A DNA stretch of 18,127 nt from Candidatus Nomurabacteria bacterium (GTDB lineage Bacteria > Patescibacteriota > Minisyncoccia > Phycocordibacterales > SBAW01): positions 1 through 18,127 of the forward strand of contig CALREG010000011.1 of the NCBI GenBank assembly GCA_943355135.1, written 5' to 3'. Of this stretch, positions 1-6,705 are shown one piece after another. A program made the position numbers and the translations under genes. How positions within the stretch are numbered: position 1 is the stretch's first letter; the number at the start of each line of letters is the position of its first letter. Under the pieces are notes generated by a model, which was not told where the DNA came from, did no database searches, and saw only the letters and a list, made by a program, of their open reading frames with translations.

Positions 1-10
1 AGAATATATT

Positions 11-424
11 TTATTGCCACAAGCCGAGCACTATCGCCATCACTTCGATATTGACCAGCGCGTAAGCGGCATTAAAAGCAAAGAGTTTGAGTGACTTGCC
101 CTCCCAGAGCCAGCCGTTGGCCAGCGTCGGCGCCAAGAAGCCGAGCCACAGCCAGAAGCCGAGCTGCATCGCGGTCGATACGGTAAACGCGTACGTGAGC
201 GACATAAACATCGCAAACACATACGACACCAAAAGCGTTACGGCAAAACCAATGGACATCGCTTGCGCCGCCGTCAGCGGCATCTTGCGCATGCTGTCGC
301 TGTTGAGACCCATAAGCCGCATCCAGTATTTGCCAAACCCAACGGGCGAGTGCCACACGGCACCTATTGCGTAGGCGATAACGGCTGCCGCCACTACTGC
401 CAAATAATTGACTGCTATATCCAT
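11..424 (-). CDS. DUF1761 family integral membrane protein
   Basis: A 137-residue, strongly hydrophobic protein with about four membrane helices. The N-terminal pattern, a first helix followed by AIGAVWHSPVGFGKYWM around residues 19-35, is the hallmark of the DUF1761 family. Members are small four-helix membrane proteins of unknown function. The length fits the family, so the gene looks complete. The ATG start at 424 has no clear Shine-Dalgarno sequence. The gene lies just downstream of tRNA-Ser on the same strand, with a weak hairpin between them. No substrate or partner can be inferred from the sequence. Confidence 0.8.
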   Translation of the reverse strand: MDIAVNYLAVVAAAVIAYAIGAVWHSPVGFGKYWMRLMGLNSDSMRKMPLTAAQAMSIGFAVTLLVSYVFAMFMSLTYAFTVSTAMQLGFWLWLGFLAPTLANGWLWEGKSLKLFAFNAAYALVNIEVMAIVLGLWQ

Positions 425-442
425 ATAGATAGAGGTAATTTA

Positions 443-467
443 ATAAAAATACTCTACTCTATAGTAT
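443..467 (-). terminator. Weak hairpin after tRNA-Ser
   Basis: On the minus strand, ATACTATA-GAG-TAGAGTAT forms an 8-bp stem with one mismatch, followed by TTTTATT. It begins 8 nt after the encoded CCA of tRNA-Ser. It could terminate the tRNA transcript or act as a processing stem before the DUF1761 gene. It is AU-rich and therefore weak. Confidence 0.4.
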
Positions 468-474
468 ACCAAAC

Positions 475-562
475 TGGCGGAGGCGGAGAGATTCGAACTC
501 TCGATACCTTGCGGTATGCCGCCTTTCCAAGGCGGTGCACTAGACCACTATGCGACGCCTCC
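475..562 (-). tRNA. tRNA-Ser (anticodon GGA), CCA encoded
   Basis: The minus strand folds as a class II tRNA. The acceptor stem GGAGGCG pairs with CGCCTCC. The D-arm is GCA/TGC. The anticodon stem CCGCC/GGCGG carries loop TTGGAAA with anticodon GGA. A long variable arm (TACC-GCAA-GGTA) is typical of serine tRNAs. The T-arm is GAGAG-TTCGAAT-CTCTC. The 3' end reads discriminator G then CCA, so the CCA tail is genomically encoded. It decodes UCC/UCU serine codons. All stems are perfect, so it should be functional. Confidence 0.97.
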
Positions 563-604
563 AATTTTAACTAACAACATACAACTTACAACAAACGATA
601 GGAA

Positions 605-640
605 ACATAAAGGGCGGCATCGCTTGCGCGACGCCGCCCT
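605..640 (-). terminator. GC-rich hairpin ending the 67-aa gene
   Basis: Arms 611-623 and 628-640 are complementary over 13 bp around a TTGC loop, with one G-U/A-C position. On the minus strand the stem starts 11 nt after the stop codon of the small ORF and is followed by TTTATG. It probably terminates that transcript, though the U-tract is short. Confidence 0.6.
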
Positions 641-650
641 ACCCCATCAA

Positions 651-854
651 TCAATCCTGCCCCACAAGCCGATGCTTGTGTTTGAAGTGTCTCGGGGGAG
701 TCCAAGTCAGGTTTCCCCCACCAACACTCGAACCCGCCGAACGGCGCCCATCTTCCCGAATTTTGAAGCGGGCTTCGTTTTCGTCCTTGCGGGTCACCGC
801 AGTGAAATTTTCAAAACGCTTCCAGCTGGGCTGGTTATCGCGTGCATCGGACAT
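651..854 (-). CDS. Small basic protein of unknown function (67 aa)
   Basis: I do not recognise this 67-residue ORF. Three signs support it as a gene. A near-consensus promoter lies about 50 nt upstream, a GGGGGA purine stretch lies 4 nt before the ATG at 854, and a GC-rich hairpin follows the TGA stop. The protein is hydrophilic, with a WKRFENF segment near residue 11, a Gly/Ser-rich middle and a basic C-terminus with HFKHKHR. It has no signal peptide, membrane helix or cysteines. An in-frame ATG four codons upstream (866) is less likely because it leaves the purine stretch inside the coding sequence. The basic, aromatic composition would suit a nucleic-acid-binding protein, but this is only a guess. 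A structured RNA from the same promoter is the alternative reading. Confidence 0.6.
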   Translation of the reverse strand: MSDARDNQPSWKRFENFTAVTRKDENEARFKIREDGRRSAGSSVGGGNLTWTPPRHFKHKHRLVGQD

Positions 855-904
855 GCAGTCCCCCATCTTTTAGCCCCGCCGCAGTGGGAGGCTTACCATC
901 ATGT

Positions 905-933
905 ATCTTAGCATACTTGAGGATTAAAGTCAA
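905..933 (-). promoter_or_regulatory. Sigma70-type promoter of the 67-aa gene
   Basis: On the minus strand, TTGACT (928-933) and TAAGAT (905-910) are separated by exactly 17 nt. The expected transcription start is near 898, giving a leader of roughly 45 nt before the ATG at 854. It lies between the htpX stop and the small ORF, so it serves that ORF. Confidence 0.75.
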
Positions 934-936
934 GTA
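914..936. promoter_or_regulatory. Operator-like dyad over the -35 box
   Basis: TACTTGA-N9-TCAAGTA is a perfect 7-bp inverted repeat. Its right half contains the -35 hexamer of the promoter at 905-933. The placement and 9-nt spacer suit a dimeric repressor site, but no regulator is identified. Confidence 0.45.
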
Positions 937-951
937 CTGCTGAGGGGTATC

Positions 952-1845
952 TTATTCGTGGCCAAGTAGAGCCGTAATCCGCTCCTCTACCGGTGGGTGG
1001 GTCAAAAACAGTTTAGAAATGCCTTTCAGAGCCTTGCGCGCACCGAAGGGGTTGCTGATATAGAGATGCGCGGTGGCGTTGTTTGCGCGGCGCATGGGGG
1101 CGGAGTAGGCGCCGATTTTGCGCAAAGCATTTGCAAGCCCTTCCGGATATCGCGTAAGCAAAGCACCTGATGCGTCGGCCAAAAACTCGCGCTTGCGCGA
1201 TATCGCAAGCTGCATAAGTGTTGCAATAATGGGCGCCAAAACAACGAGCGCCACCGCGATAATCGCAAGCACTGGATTTTTGTTGTCTCGGTCGCCATTG
1301 CCTCCAAACATCATGCCGCGCAAAAAGAAGTCGGACGCAAGCGTGATAAGACCCACCAGCACCACTGCAACGGTCGAGAGCAGCATGTCGCGATTGCCGA
1401 TGTGGCTGAGTTCATGCGCCAGTACGCCCTCAAGCTCGGTGCGCTCCATCATACCGAGTAGCCCCGTGGTGACCGCCACCACCGCGTGGTCCTTGTCTCT
1501 ACCGGTAGCAAAGGCGTTTGGTGCCGGGTCGTCAATAATATAAATCTTTGGTTTAGGAAGGCCTGCGGTGATAGCCAAGTTTTCTACCAAGTTATGCAGG
1601 TCGGCGTACTGACGCTCGTCGGCGGGCTTTGCCCCCGCCATAGCAACCACGACCTTGTCGGAGTTCCAGTAGGCAAAGACGTTCATCCCTATCGAAAAGA
1701 TGACCGCAAAGAGCAGTATCCCCGGATTGTTGAAGTACCAACTGACCGCCCAACCAAAAAGCATAACCACGCCAAAAAAACCGGCCATGAGTATCCAGGT
1801 CTTGGCGACGTTTTCGTCTTGGTGAGTGTACAAATTAGATGCCAT
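952..1845 (-). CDS. htpX: HtpX-like zinc metalloprotease (M48)
   Basis: HtpX is a membrane-embedded zinc protease that degrades misfolded membrane proteins. The 297-residue product has two N-terminal membrane helices, then the zinc motif HELSH in VLAHELSHIGNRD. Two further hydrophobic segments follow, and then REFLADASGA, which supplies the third zinc ligand (Glu). The C-terminal THPPVEERI segment is also typical of the family. I chose the ATG at 1845 (MASNLYTHQDENV) because family members begin close to this point. A GTG at 1866 would add seven residues. The gene follows lemA on the same strand after 67 nt, a widespread lemA-htpX pairing, so the two are probably co-transcribed from the lemA promoter. 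Confidence 0.93.
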   Translation of the reverse strand: MASNLYTHQDENVAKTWILMAGFFGVVMLFGWAVSWYFNNPGILLFAVIFSIGMNVFAYWNSDKVVVAMAGAKPADERQYADLHNLVENLAITAGLPKPKIYIIDDPAPNAFATGRDKDHAVVAVTTGLLGMMERTELEGVLAHELSHIGNRDMLLSTVAVVLVGLITLASDFFLRGMMFGGNGDRDNKNPVLAIIAVALVVLAPIIATLMQLAISRKREFLADASGALLTRYPEGLANALRKIGAYSAPMRRANNATAHLYISNPFGARKALKGISKLFLTHPPVEERITALLGHE

Positions 1846-1859
1846 AAGAATACAGTGAT

Positions 1860-1915
1860 TAGCCACTAGGGGTTAGCCAATAGTGAACTCCCTAAACCCC
1901 AGTCGCTAGTGGCTA
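1860..1915. repeat. Inverted repeat between lemA and htpX
   Basis: TAGCCACTA (1860-1868) is answered by TAGTGGCTA (1907-1915), and GGGGTT (1869-1874) by AACCCC (1895-1900). A variant copy, TAGCCAATA, lies between them. The right arm covers the lemA stop codon and the left arm ends 14 nt before the htpX start. It may be an mRNA hairpin tuning the operon, or the remnant of a short tandem CTAGTGGCTA-type repeat. Confidence 0.55.
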
Positions 1916-2476
1916 GAAACTAACTTTGACAGGCTGGCGGGCAGCCGCCTCTCCCTCATCGAGCGCAAAGAACTCTCGCGGCTCAAAGCGGAAGGCGTTG
2001 GCAATAACGTTGCCGGGGAATGATTCTATAGCGGTGTTGAGATCGCGCACATTGGTGTTGTAGAAGCGACGCGATGCCTGAATTTTATTTTCCGTATCAG
2101 AAAGTTCGCGCTGAAGCTCGACGAAGTTGGTGTTGGCCTTAAGGTCTGGGTACGCCTCGGCAACCGCAAAGAGGCTCTTAAGAGCACCGCTGAGCATGTT
2201 CTCCGCCTTACCTTTCTCCTCTACTCCCCCTGCATCCATAGCGGCAACGCGCGCGGCGGTGACCTTCTCTAAGGTACCTGCCTCGTGCTTTACATATCCT
2301 TTGACCGCCTCAATCAAGTTGGGGATCAGGTCGTAGCGACGCTTAAGCTGTACGTCGATATCGGCCCATGCCTCCTTAGAGCGCATGACCAGGCGCACAA
2401 AGCGGTTGTACACCGCAATGACCCAAGCCAAGGCGATGACTACAATAAGCGGCGCAATCCAAGTTAGATGAAACAT
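1913..2476 (-). CDS. lemA: LemA family membrane protein
   Basis: A 187-residue LemA-type protein. One N-terminal membrane helix (about residues 5-25) is followed by the family segment VYNRFVRL. Next come LKRRYDLIPNLIEAVKGYVKHE, YPDLKANTNFVELQRELSDTENKIQASRRFYN and FPGNVIA, the most conserved LemA blocks. The protein is anchored in the membrane with a helical bundle outside it. The molecular role of LemA is poorly defined, but it is often encoded beside HtpX-type proteases, as here. The ATG at 2476 follows a TATACT -10 box by only 6 nt, so the mRNA may be leaderless. Length is normal. Confidence 0.93.
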   Translation of the reverse strand: MFHLTWIAPLIVVIALAWVIAVYNRFVRLVMRSKEAWADIDVQLKRRYDLIPNLIEAVKGYVKHEAGTLEKVTAARVAAMDAGGVEEKGKAENMLSGALKSLFAVAEAYPDLKANTNFVELQRELSDTENKIQASRRFYNTNVRDLNTAIESFPGNVIANAFRFEPREFFALDEGEAAARQPVKVSF

Positions 2477-2482
2477 GGCTCT

Positions 2483-2509
2483 AGTATAGCAATTCTACGC
2501 AGATTGCAA
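2483..2509 (-). promoter_or_regulatory. Promoter of lemA-htpX
   Basis: A TATACT -10 box (2483-2488, minus strand) lies 6 nt before the lemA ATG. TTGCAA (2504-2509) is the best -35, at a short 15-nt spacing. The site lies in the 36-nt gap after groL, where I see no terminator hairpin. Leaderless transcription is implied. Confidence 0.5.
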
Positions 2510-2512
2510 GCC

Positions 2513-4156
2513 CTAGTAGTCCATGCCGCCCATGTCGGGGCTTGGAGCGTCTTTTTCTTCCTTAGGCTCTTCAGCAACTGCCGCTTCGGTCGTAAGCAGT
2601 ATTGCGGCGGCCGAGGCGGCGCGCTCGAGTGCTGTGCGAGTCACTTTGACGGGGTCAACAATACCGGTGGCTATAACGTCAGCCACAATTTCATCCTTAA
2701 CCGCATCGTAGCCGGCGTTGCCTTTGGCATTCTTGACCTTCTCTACCACTACGCCTGCATCAACACCCGCATTGTGTGCAATCTGGCGCAGCGGCATCTC
2801 GAGCGCTTTAAGCACTACCTCGTAGCCCACACGCATCGCGTCATCCATTTTGTCTTTTGTTTTTGCATAGCTTTCGGCGACCTTTTGCGCAGCCTTTACC
2901 AGCGCGACACCGCCGCCTGCGACAATACCCTCTTCAATCGCGGCTTTGGTCGCGTTGACCGCGTCTTCAATCTTGAGCTTCAAATACTTCATCTCTGTTT
3001 CGGTCGCGGCACCCACGCGGATGACCGCCACACCGCCCGACAGTTTTGCCAAGCGCTCCTCCAACTTTTCTTTATCAAACTTACTCTTGGTGTCGGCAAT
3101 TTGTGCACGTAGTTGAGCAATGCGGGCATCGATGTCCTTCTTGGCACCCTTGCCGCCCACAATGACCGTCTTGTCCTTGGTGGCAATGACCTTGCTTGCC
3201 CGACCGAGCATATCGAGCGTCACGCTCTCAAACTTCATACCCTCCTGCTTTTCAGAAATTACTTGTCCACCGGTCACCGCCGCGATGTCGGCGAGCATGG
3301 CCTCCTTGCGGTCGCCGTACTCCGGCGCCTTAACTGCAAGCACGTTGAAGGTCCCGCGCAGCTTGTTGAGCACAAACGTGGTCAACGCCTCGCCGTCGAT
3401 GTCTTCGGCCACAATTACCAAGTCTTTTTTGCCCGACTCGGCTATTTTTTGCAGGAGCGGCAGTATTTCTTGCACGCTGGATACTTTTTTGTCCGTAATC
3501 AATATGAGTGGGTCTTTGTACGATGCTTCCATACGGGTCGCGTCGGTGACCATATAGGCCGACACATAGCCGCGGCCAAACTCCATGCCTTCTACCACCT
3601 CCTTTTCAATACCCAAAGACTGGCTTTCTTCTACCGTCACGACACCGTCTTTCCCCACCTCTTTAATGGTGTCAGCAATAATGTTGCCAATATCGACAGA
3701 TTCGGCCGAAATGGTTGCGACTTGGCGCACCTCTTCATCGTTGCCGATTTTTTTGGCGAGTGACTTGAGCGCCGCAACTGCCTCGGCGGCGGCCGACTCG
3801 ATGCCGTGGCGCACTGCCATGGCCGAGAGTCCCGCTTCGGTGTGCTTCATGCCCTCGTCTACAAGTGCCTGCAGGAGTACGACCGAGGTGGTGGTGCCGT
3901 CGCCGGCTATGTCGTTGGTCTTGCTGGCAACCTCCTTCACAATCTCGGCACCCATGTTTTCAAACTTGTCGCGCAGCGAAATTTCTTTAGCAATAGAAAC
4001 GCCATCGTTGGTGATAGTCGGCCCTCCGTAGCCTTTATCAAGAGCGACGTTGCGGCCGCGCGGACCAAGCGTCACCTTGACCGTGTTGGCGGCTTTGTCG
4101 ACTCCGTTTTTGAGCGCGCGTCGCGCCTTCTCTCCAAAAAGAATTTGTTTTGCCAT
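2513..4156 (-). CDS. groL: Chaperonin GroEL (60 kDa)
   Basis: GroEL forms a double seven-subunit ring that folds proteins in an ATP-driven cage with GroES. The 547-residue product has the family length. ATP-site motifs are intact: GPRGRN near residue 31, TNDGVS with Asp51, and GDGTTT at 85-90. IEEGIVAGGG lies in the C-terminal equatorial part. The C-terminus is acidic (EEPKEEKDAPSPD) and ends in a single GGM unit rather than the long GGM repeat of E. coli. The start is 3 nt after the groS stop, so the genes form one groS-groL operon read from the promoter at 4535-4563. Nothing suggests loss of function. Confidence 0.98.
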   Translation of the reverse strand: MAKQILFGEKARRALKNGVDKAANTVKVTLGPRGRNVALDKGYGGPTITNDGVSIAKEISLRDKFENMGAEIVKEVASKTNDIAGDGTTTSVVLLQALVDEGMKHTEAGLSAMAVRHGIESAAAEAVAALKSLAKKIGNDEEVRQVATISAESVDIGNIIADTIKEVGKDGVVTVEESQSLGIEKEVVEGMEFGRGYVSAYMVTDATRMEASYKDPLILITDKKVSSVQEILPLLQKIAESGKKDLVIVAEDIDGEALTTFVLNKLRGTFNVLAVKAPEYGDRKEAMLADIAAVTGGQVISEKQEGMKFESVTLDMLGRASKVIATKDKTVIVGGKGAKKDIDARIAQLRAQIADTKSKFDKEKLEERLAKLSGGVAVIRVGAATETEMKYLKLKIEDAVNATKAAIEEGIVAGGGVALVKAAQKVAESYAKTKDKMDDAMRVGYEVVLKALEMPLRQIAHNAGVDAGVVVEKVKNAKGNAGYDAVKDEIVADVIATGIVDPVKVTRTALERAASAAAILLTTEAAVAEEPKEEKDAPSPDMGGMDY

Positions 4157-4159
4157 ATA

Positions 4160-4525
4160 TTAATCTAAAACTGCCAAAATATTGTCTTCGCGGACCAAGT
4201 AATACTCGGTGCCGTTTACTTTTACTTCGTCGTACCCATATTTAGAAAAGAGCACTTTGTCGCCAATTTTTACATCGACTGGCACGAGTTCGTTATCATC
4301 ACCACGCTTACCTCTCCCCACTGCCACCACCACCCCGTGCTCGGGCTTTTCCTTTGCGGTGTCAGGGATGATGATGCCGAAGCTTGTTACCGTGTCCTGC
4401 GGGATAGGTTTGACCAACACGCGGTCACCCATCGGAGTCATCCCCGCTTTGGACTTGGCTGGGGCAGAAGCCTTCGCTTTCTTTACCACTTTTTTGACCT
4501 TCTTAGTAAGAGTTTTCTTCTTCAT
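4160..4525 (-). CDS. groS: Co-chaperonin GroES with Lys-rich N-terminal extension
   Basis: GroES caps the GroEL ring. The typical domain starts at MTPMGDRVLVKPIP and includes the mobile-loop region TVTSFGIIIPDTAKEKPEHGVVVAVG and the end KVNGTEYYLVREDNILAVL. The unusual part is about 31 residues before the domain, rich in Lys and Ala (KKKTLTKKVKKVVKKAK, then APAKSKAG). The protein is therefore 121 residues instead of about 95. The ATG at 4525 is favoured because the promoter -10 box lies only 9 nt upstream. A TTG at 4534 would add three residues. The internal Met beside the domain (MTPMGD) could be the true start only if translation initiated internally. The gene is 3 nt from groL. Confidence 0.93.
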   Translation of the reverse strand: MKKKTLTKKVKKVVKKAKASAPAKSKAGMTPMGDRVLVKPIPQDTVTSFGIIIPDTAKEKPEHGVVVAVGRGKRGDDNELVPVDVKIGDKVLFSKYGYDEVKVNGTEYYLVREDNILAVLD

Positions 4526-4534
4526 AGAGCCCAA

Positions 4535-4563
4535 AATATATGAAAGATACCGAGCTAAGTCAA
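4535..4563 (-). promoter_or_regulatory. Promoter of groS-groL
   Basis: TTGACT (4558-4563, minus strand) and TATATT (4535-4540) are spaced by exactly 17 nt, close to the sigma70 consensus. The -10 box ends 9 nt before the groS ATG, leaving a leader of about 2-3 nt. No CIRCE element (TTAGCACTC-N9-GAGTGCTAA) is present. The -35 box overlaps the palindrome at 4561-4588. Confidence 0.75.
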
Positions 4564-4588
4564 TCCTGCCTGCCGGCAGGCAGGATTG
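4561..4588. repeat. Perfect 28-bp palindrome between groS and secG
   Basis: CAATCCTGCCTGCC is followed at once by its exact reverse complement GGCAGGCAGGATTG, with no spacer. On each strand the outer TTG of the palindrome forms the first half of a -35 hexamer: TTGACT toward groS and TTGCGG toward secG. It could be a shared operator or a dispersed palindromic repeat. I have an impression that similar CCTGCC/GGCAGG palindromes are common in Parcubacteria genomes, but I cannot verify it here. Confidence 0.8.
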
Positions 4589-4614
4589 CGGGCCAGGTAT
4601 TGCCGTGGTAGCTT
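4586..4614 (+). promoter_or_regulatory. Candidate promoter of secG
   Basis: TTGCGG (4586-4591) and TAGCTT (4609-4614) are 17 nt apart, and the -10 box ends 7 nt before the secG ATG. Both hexamers are imperfect, so this is weaker than the divergent groS promoter. Confidence 0.4.
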
Positions 4615-4621
4615 ATGAGGA

Positions 4622-4852
4622 ATGGCGATTTTAGGGGTGCTCCCCTATATACAGATAGCTCTGGCGGTCCTGTTGACGGCCTGCATCCTGCTCCAGCAAA
4701 CTGGGGCTTCGCTCGGTGGCGCATTCGGTGGAGACAACTTTACTGCCGGCTACCACACCCGCCGCGGATCAGAAAAGTACCTCTTCTGGGCAAGTATTGG
4801 TTTGAGTGTTCTATTTGCCGTAACCGCATTGGTGGCACTCCTCATCCGCTAA
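4622..4852 (+). CDS. secG: Preprotein translocase subunit SecG
   Basis: SecG is the small accessory subunit of the SecYEG export channel. The 76-residue product has two membrane helices (about residues 5-25 and 53-75). The loop between them contains LLQQTGASLGGAFGG and RRGSEKYLFWAS, which match the conserved SecG core. Length is typical. The ATG at 4622 directly follows GAGGA, too close for a standard Shine-Dalgarno, so leaderless initiation is possible. It is the first gene of a plus-strand run with the substrate-binding protein and RNase J. Confidence 0.9.
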   Translation: MAILGVLPYIQIALAVLLTACILLQQTGASLGGAFGGDNFTAGYHTRRGSEKYLFWASIGLSVLFAVTALVALLIR

Positions 4853-4870
4853 CTCTAAACACAAAATCGG

Positions 4871-4897
4871 AAACTGGTCGCAGTTTTTTGTTTTTTG
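4871..4897 (+). terminator. Short terminator-like hairpin after secG
   Basis: AAACTG-GTCG-CAGTTT forms a 6-bp stem and is followed by the T-rich tract TTTGTTTTTTG. It lies 18 nt after the secG stop. The stem is short, so it may only attenuate read-through into the next gene. Confidence 0.45.
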
Positions 4898-4906
4898 TTT
4901 GTAGTT

Positions 4907-6670
4907 ATGAAAAATCTCCGGCGCATTGCGCACATCGCATTCCACCCCTCTTGGCTGACTAATGCACAAGACATAGCCAACTCGCTCGGCCGCGGGAGCC
5001 GCGCGCTCTTTTTATCATTTGCGGTACTGCTCGCTATAAGCAGTACAGGCCTTTTGTATATCCTCAAACAATCGCTCGTAGTAGAGGTGCCCGCTCGCGG
5101 CGGCAGCCTCACCGAAGGTGTCATCGGCTCTCCGCGCTTTATCAACCCGGTGCTTGCCATCTCAGACGCCGACCGCGACCTGACCGCCTTGGTCTACTCT
5201 GGGTTGCTACGTGCAACACCGACCGGAGGCTACAAACCCGACCTTGCAGCCTCTTACGTTGTATCCAGTGACGGCAAGATATACACCTTTACCCTGCGAG
5301 AAGGGGTCACCTTTCATGACGGCACACCCGTAACTTCGGCAGACGTCGCGTACACCATACAAAAGGCTCAAGACCCAGCACTCAAATCGCCACTGCGCGC
5401 CAATTGGGACGGCGTCCGCGTAGAAACGCCGGATGCACAAACAATAGTGTTTACCTTGCGCGCGGCCTATGCTCCTTTTATAGAAAACTTGACCCTCGGT
5501 GTGCTCCCCAAAGCGCGCTGGTCTTCTATCAGCGACGAGGAGTTCCCCTTCTCCGACCTTAATGCCGAACCCGTCGGCTCTGGCCCTTATCTAGTAAGCT
5601 CGGTGTCGCGCACTTCTTCGGGGATACCCTCTTCCTACGCGATGCACTCGTTCAACAACTACGCGCTCGGCGAGCCGTATATTACGTCGCTTACGCTCCG
5701 TTTTTATCAAAGCGAGGGCACGCTGGTTGCCGCATTGGGGAGCGGCGACATAGACTCCGCAAGCGGGATATCGCCCAGCGACTTGGGCAGCCTGCCGCAA
5801 AAAAATATCCGCACCTCGTCTCTCAACCGCGTCTTCGGCGTCTTTTTTAATCAAAACCAATCAACCGTACTGCGCGACAAAGACGTGCGCGTGGCACTCA
5901 ACAACTCAATCGACCGCCAAGAACTTGTGTCTCAAGTATTGGGTGGCTATGGTACCCCGCTCTCTGGACCAGTACCACCTGCACTCACTACCAACCTCTC
6001 TACCAGCAGTGTTTCTACCAGCGCAGCCTTGGCCTCGAGCACTCGCGCCACACTTATGGCAAAGGGATGGAAGCCGCGTGCGGACGGCGTACTGCAAAAA
6101 ACTACCGGCACCGGAAAAAATATTCAGACCGTGACGCTAACTTTTGATCTTGCCACCGCCAATGTGCCCGAGCTGCGCGCAGCGGCTGAGTATCTCCGCG
6201 CTTCGTGGGAGAAGGTAGGCGTACAGGTAAACGTCAAGATTTTTGAGCAGGGCGACCTTACTCAAAATATTATCCGCCCGCGCAAATATGACGCGCTCCT
6301 TTTCGGCGAGGTCATAGGCCGCGAGCTCGACCTGTTTGCCTTTTGGCACTCCAGCCAACGCACCGACCCAGGCCTCAACATCGCACTCTATGCCAATAGC
6401 ACATCAGACAAGGCGCTCGAAGGCATGCGCACTACCACCGAGCAAGAAAAGCGCAAAGCGCTCCTTGCAACATTCCTCGGCGAACTTTCCAAGGACATAC
6501 CCGCCATATTTCTCTATGCGCCCAATTTCGTGTATAGTGTCCCTAACGACATTGCGGGGATAGATCTCGGCTTCATCGAGACCCCTGATGACCGCTTCCT
6601 CAGTTTGCCGCGCTGGCACAAAGAAACCGACGAGGTGTGGCCATTGTTTGTCTCCGACAAACAAAAATAA
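4907..6670 (+). CDS. Membrane-anchored peptide-type ABC substrate-binding protein (SBP_bac_5)
   Basis: This 587-residue protein resembles the family 5 (OppA/DppA) solute-binding proteins. After a cytosolic N-terminus and one membrane helix (about residues 32-53) comes the mature domain, with LTEGVIGSPRFINPVLAISDADRDLTALVYSGLLR. It continues with GKIYTFTLREGVTFHDGTPVTSADVAYTI, AEPVGSGPYLV and LRDKDVRVALNNSIDRQELV, all characteristic of the family. There is no lipobox Cys, so the protein is tethered by the helix rather than by lipid. No permease or ATPase gene is nearby, so its transporter partner is unknown and it may act outside transport. I chose the ATG at 4907; a TTG at 4895 would add four residues. 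The gene follows secG by 54 nt and precedes the RNase J gene by 35 nt. Confidence 0.88.
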   Translation: MKNLRRIAHIAFHPSWLTNAQDIANSLGRGSRALFLSFAVLLAISSTGLLYILKQSLVVEVPARGGSLTEGVIGSPRFINPVLAISDADRDLTALVYSGLLRATPTGGYKPDLAASYVVSSDGKIYTFTLREGVTFHDGTPVTSADVAYTIQKAQDPALKSPLRANWDGVRVETPDAQTIVFTLRAAYAPFIENLTLGVLPKARWSSISDEEFPFSDLNAEPVGSGPYLVSSVSRTSSGIPSSYAMHSFNNYALGEPYITSLTLRFYQSEGTLVAALGSGDIDSASGISPSDLGSLPQKNIRTSSLNRVFGVFFNQNQSTVLRDKDVRVALNNSIDRQELVSQVLGGYGTPLSGPVPPALTTNLSTSSVSTSAALASSTRATLMAKGWKPRADGVLQKTTGTGKNIQTVTLTFDLATANVPELRAAAEYLRASWEKVGVQVNVKIFEQGDLTQNIIRPRKYDALLFGEVIGRELDLFAFWHSSQRTDPGLNIALYANSTSDKALEGMRTTTEQEKRKALLATFLGELSKDIPAIFLYAPNFVYSVPNDIAGIDLGFIETPDDRFLSLPRWHKETDEVWPLFVSDKQK

Positions 6671-6705
6671 AAAGCGTAAAAAAAATTATTAAGTAAGAAG
6701 AATTT

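Noticed and set aside
263..574. Plus-strand 103-aa ORF reading GGGGEIRTLDTLRYAAFPRRCTRPLCD
   Set aside because: This is the antisense translation of tRNA-Ser, a common false gene; the tRNA itself folds perfectly.
605..900. tmRNA or other known structured RNA on the minus strand
   Set aside because: A GGTTCGAGT stretch hints at a T-loop, but its flanks do not pair, and no tag-peptide frame or acceptor stem was found.
516..911. Plus-strand 131-aa ORF over the small-gene region
   Set aside because: It starts inside the tRNA and is antisense to the better-supported 67-aa gene, which has a promoter, ribosome-binding site and terminator.
2468..3763. Long plus-strand ORFs (214 and 216 aa) opposite groL
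   Set aside because: They are antisense shadows of a fully conserved groL; composition is rich in His/Arg/Cys with no recognisable domain.
4535..4600. CIRCE (HrcA) element upstream of groS
   Set aside because: The palindrome there has no spacer and a different sequence from TTAGCACTC-N9-GAGTGCTAA.
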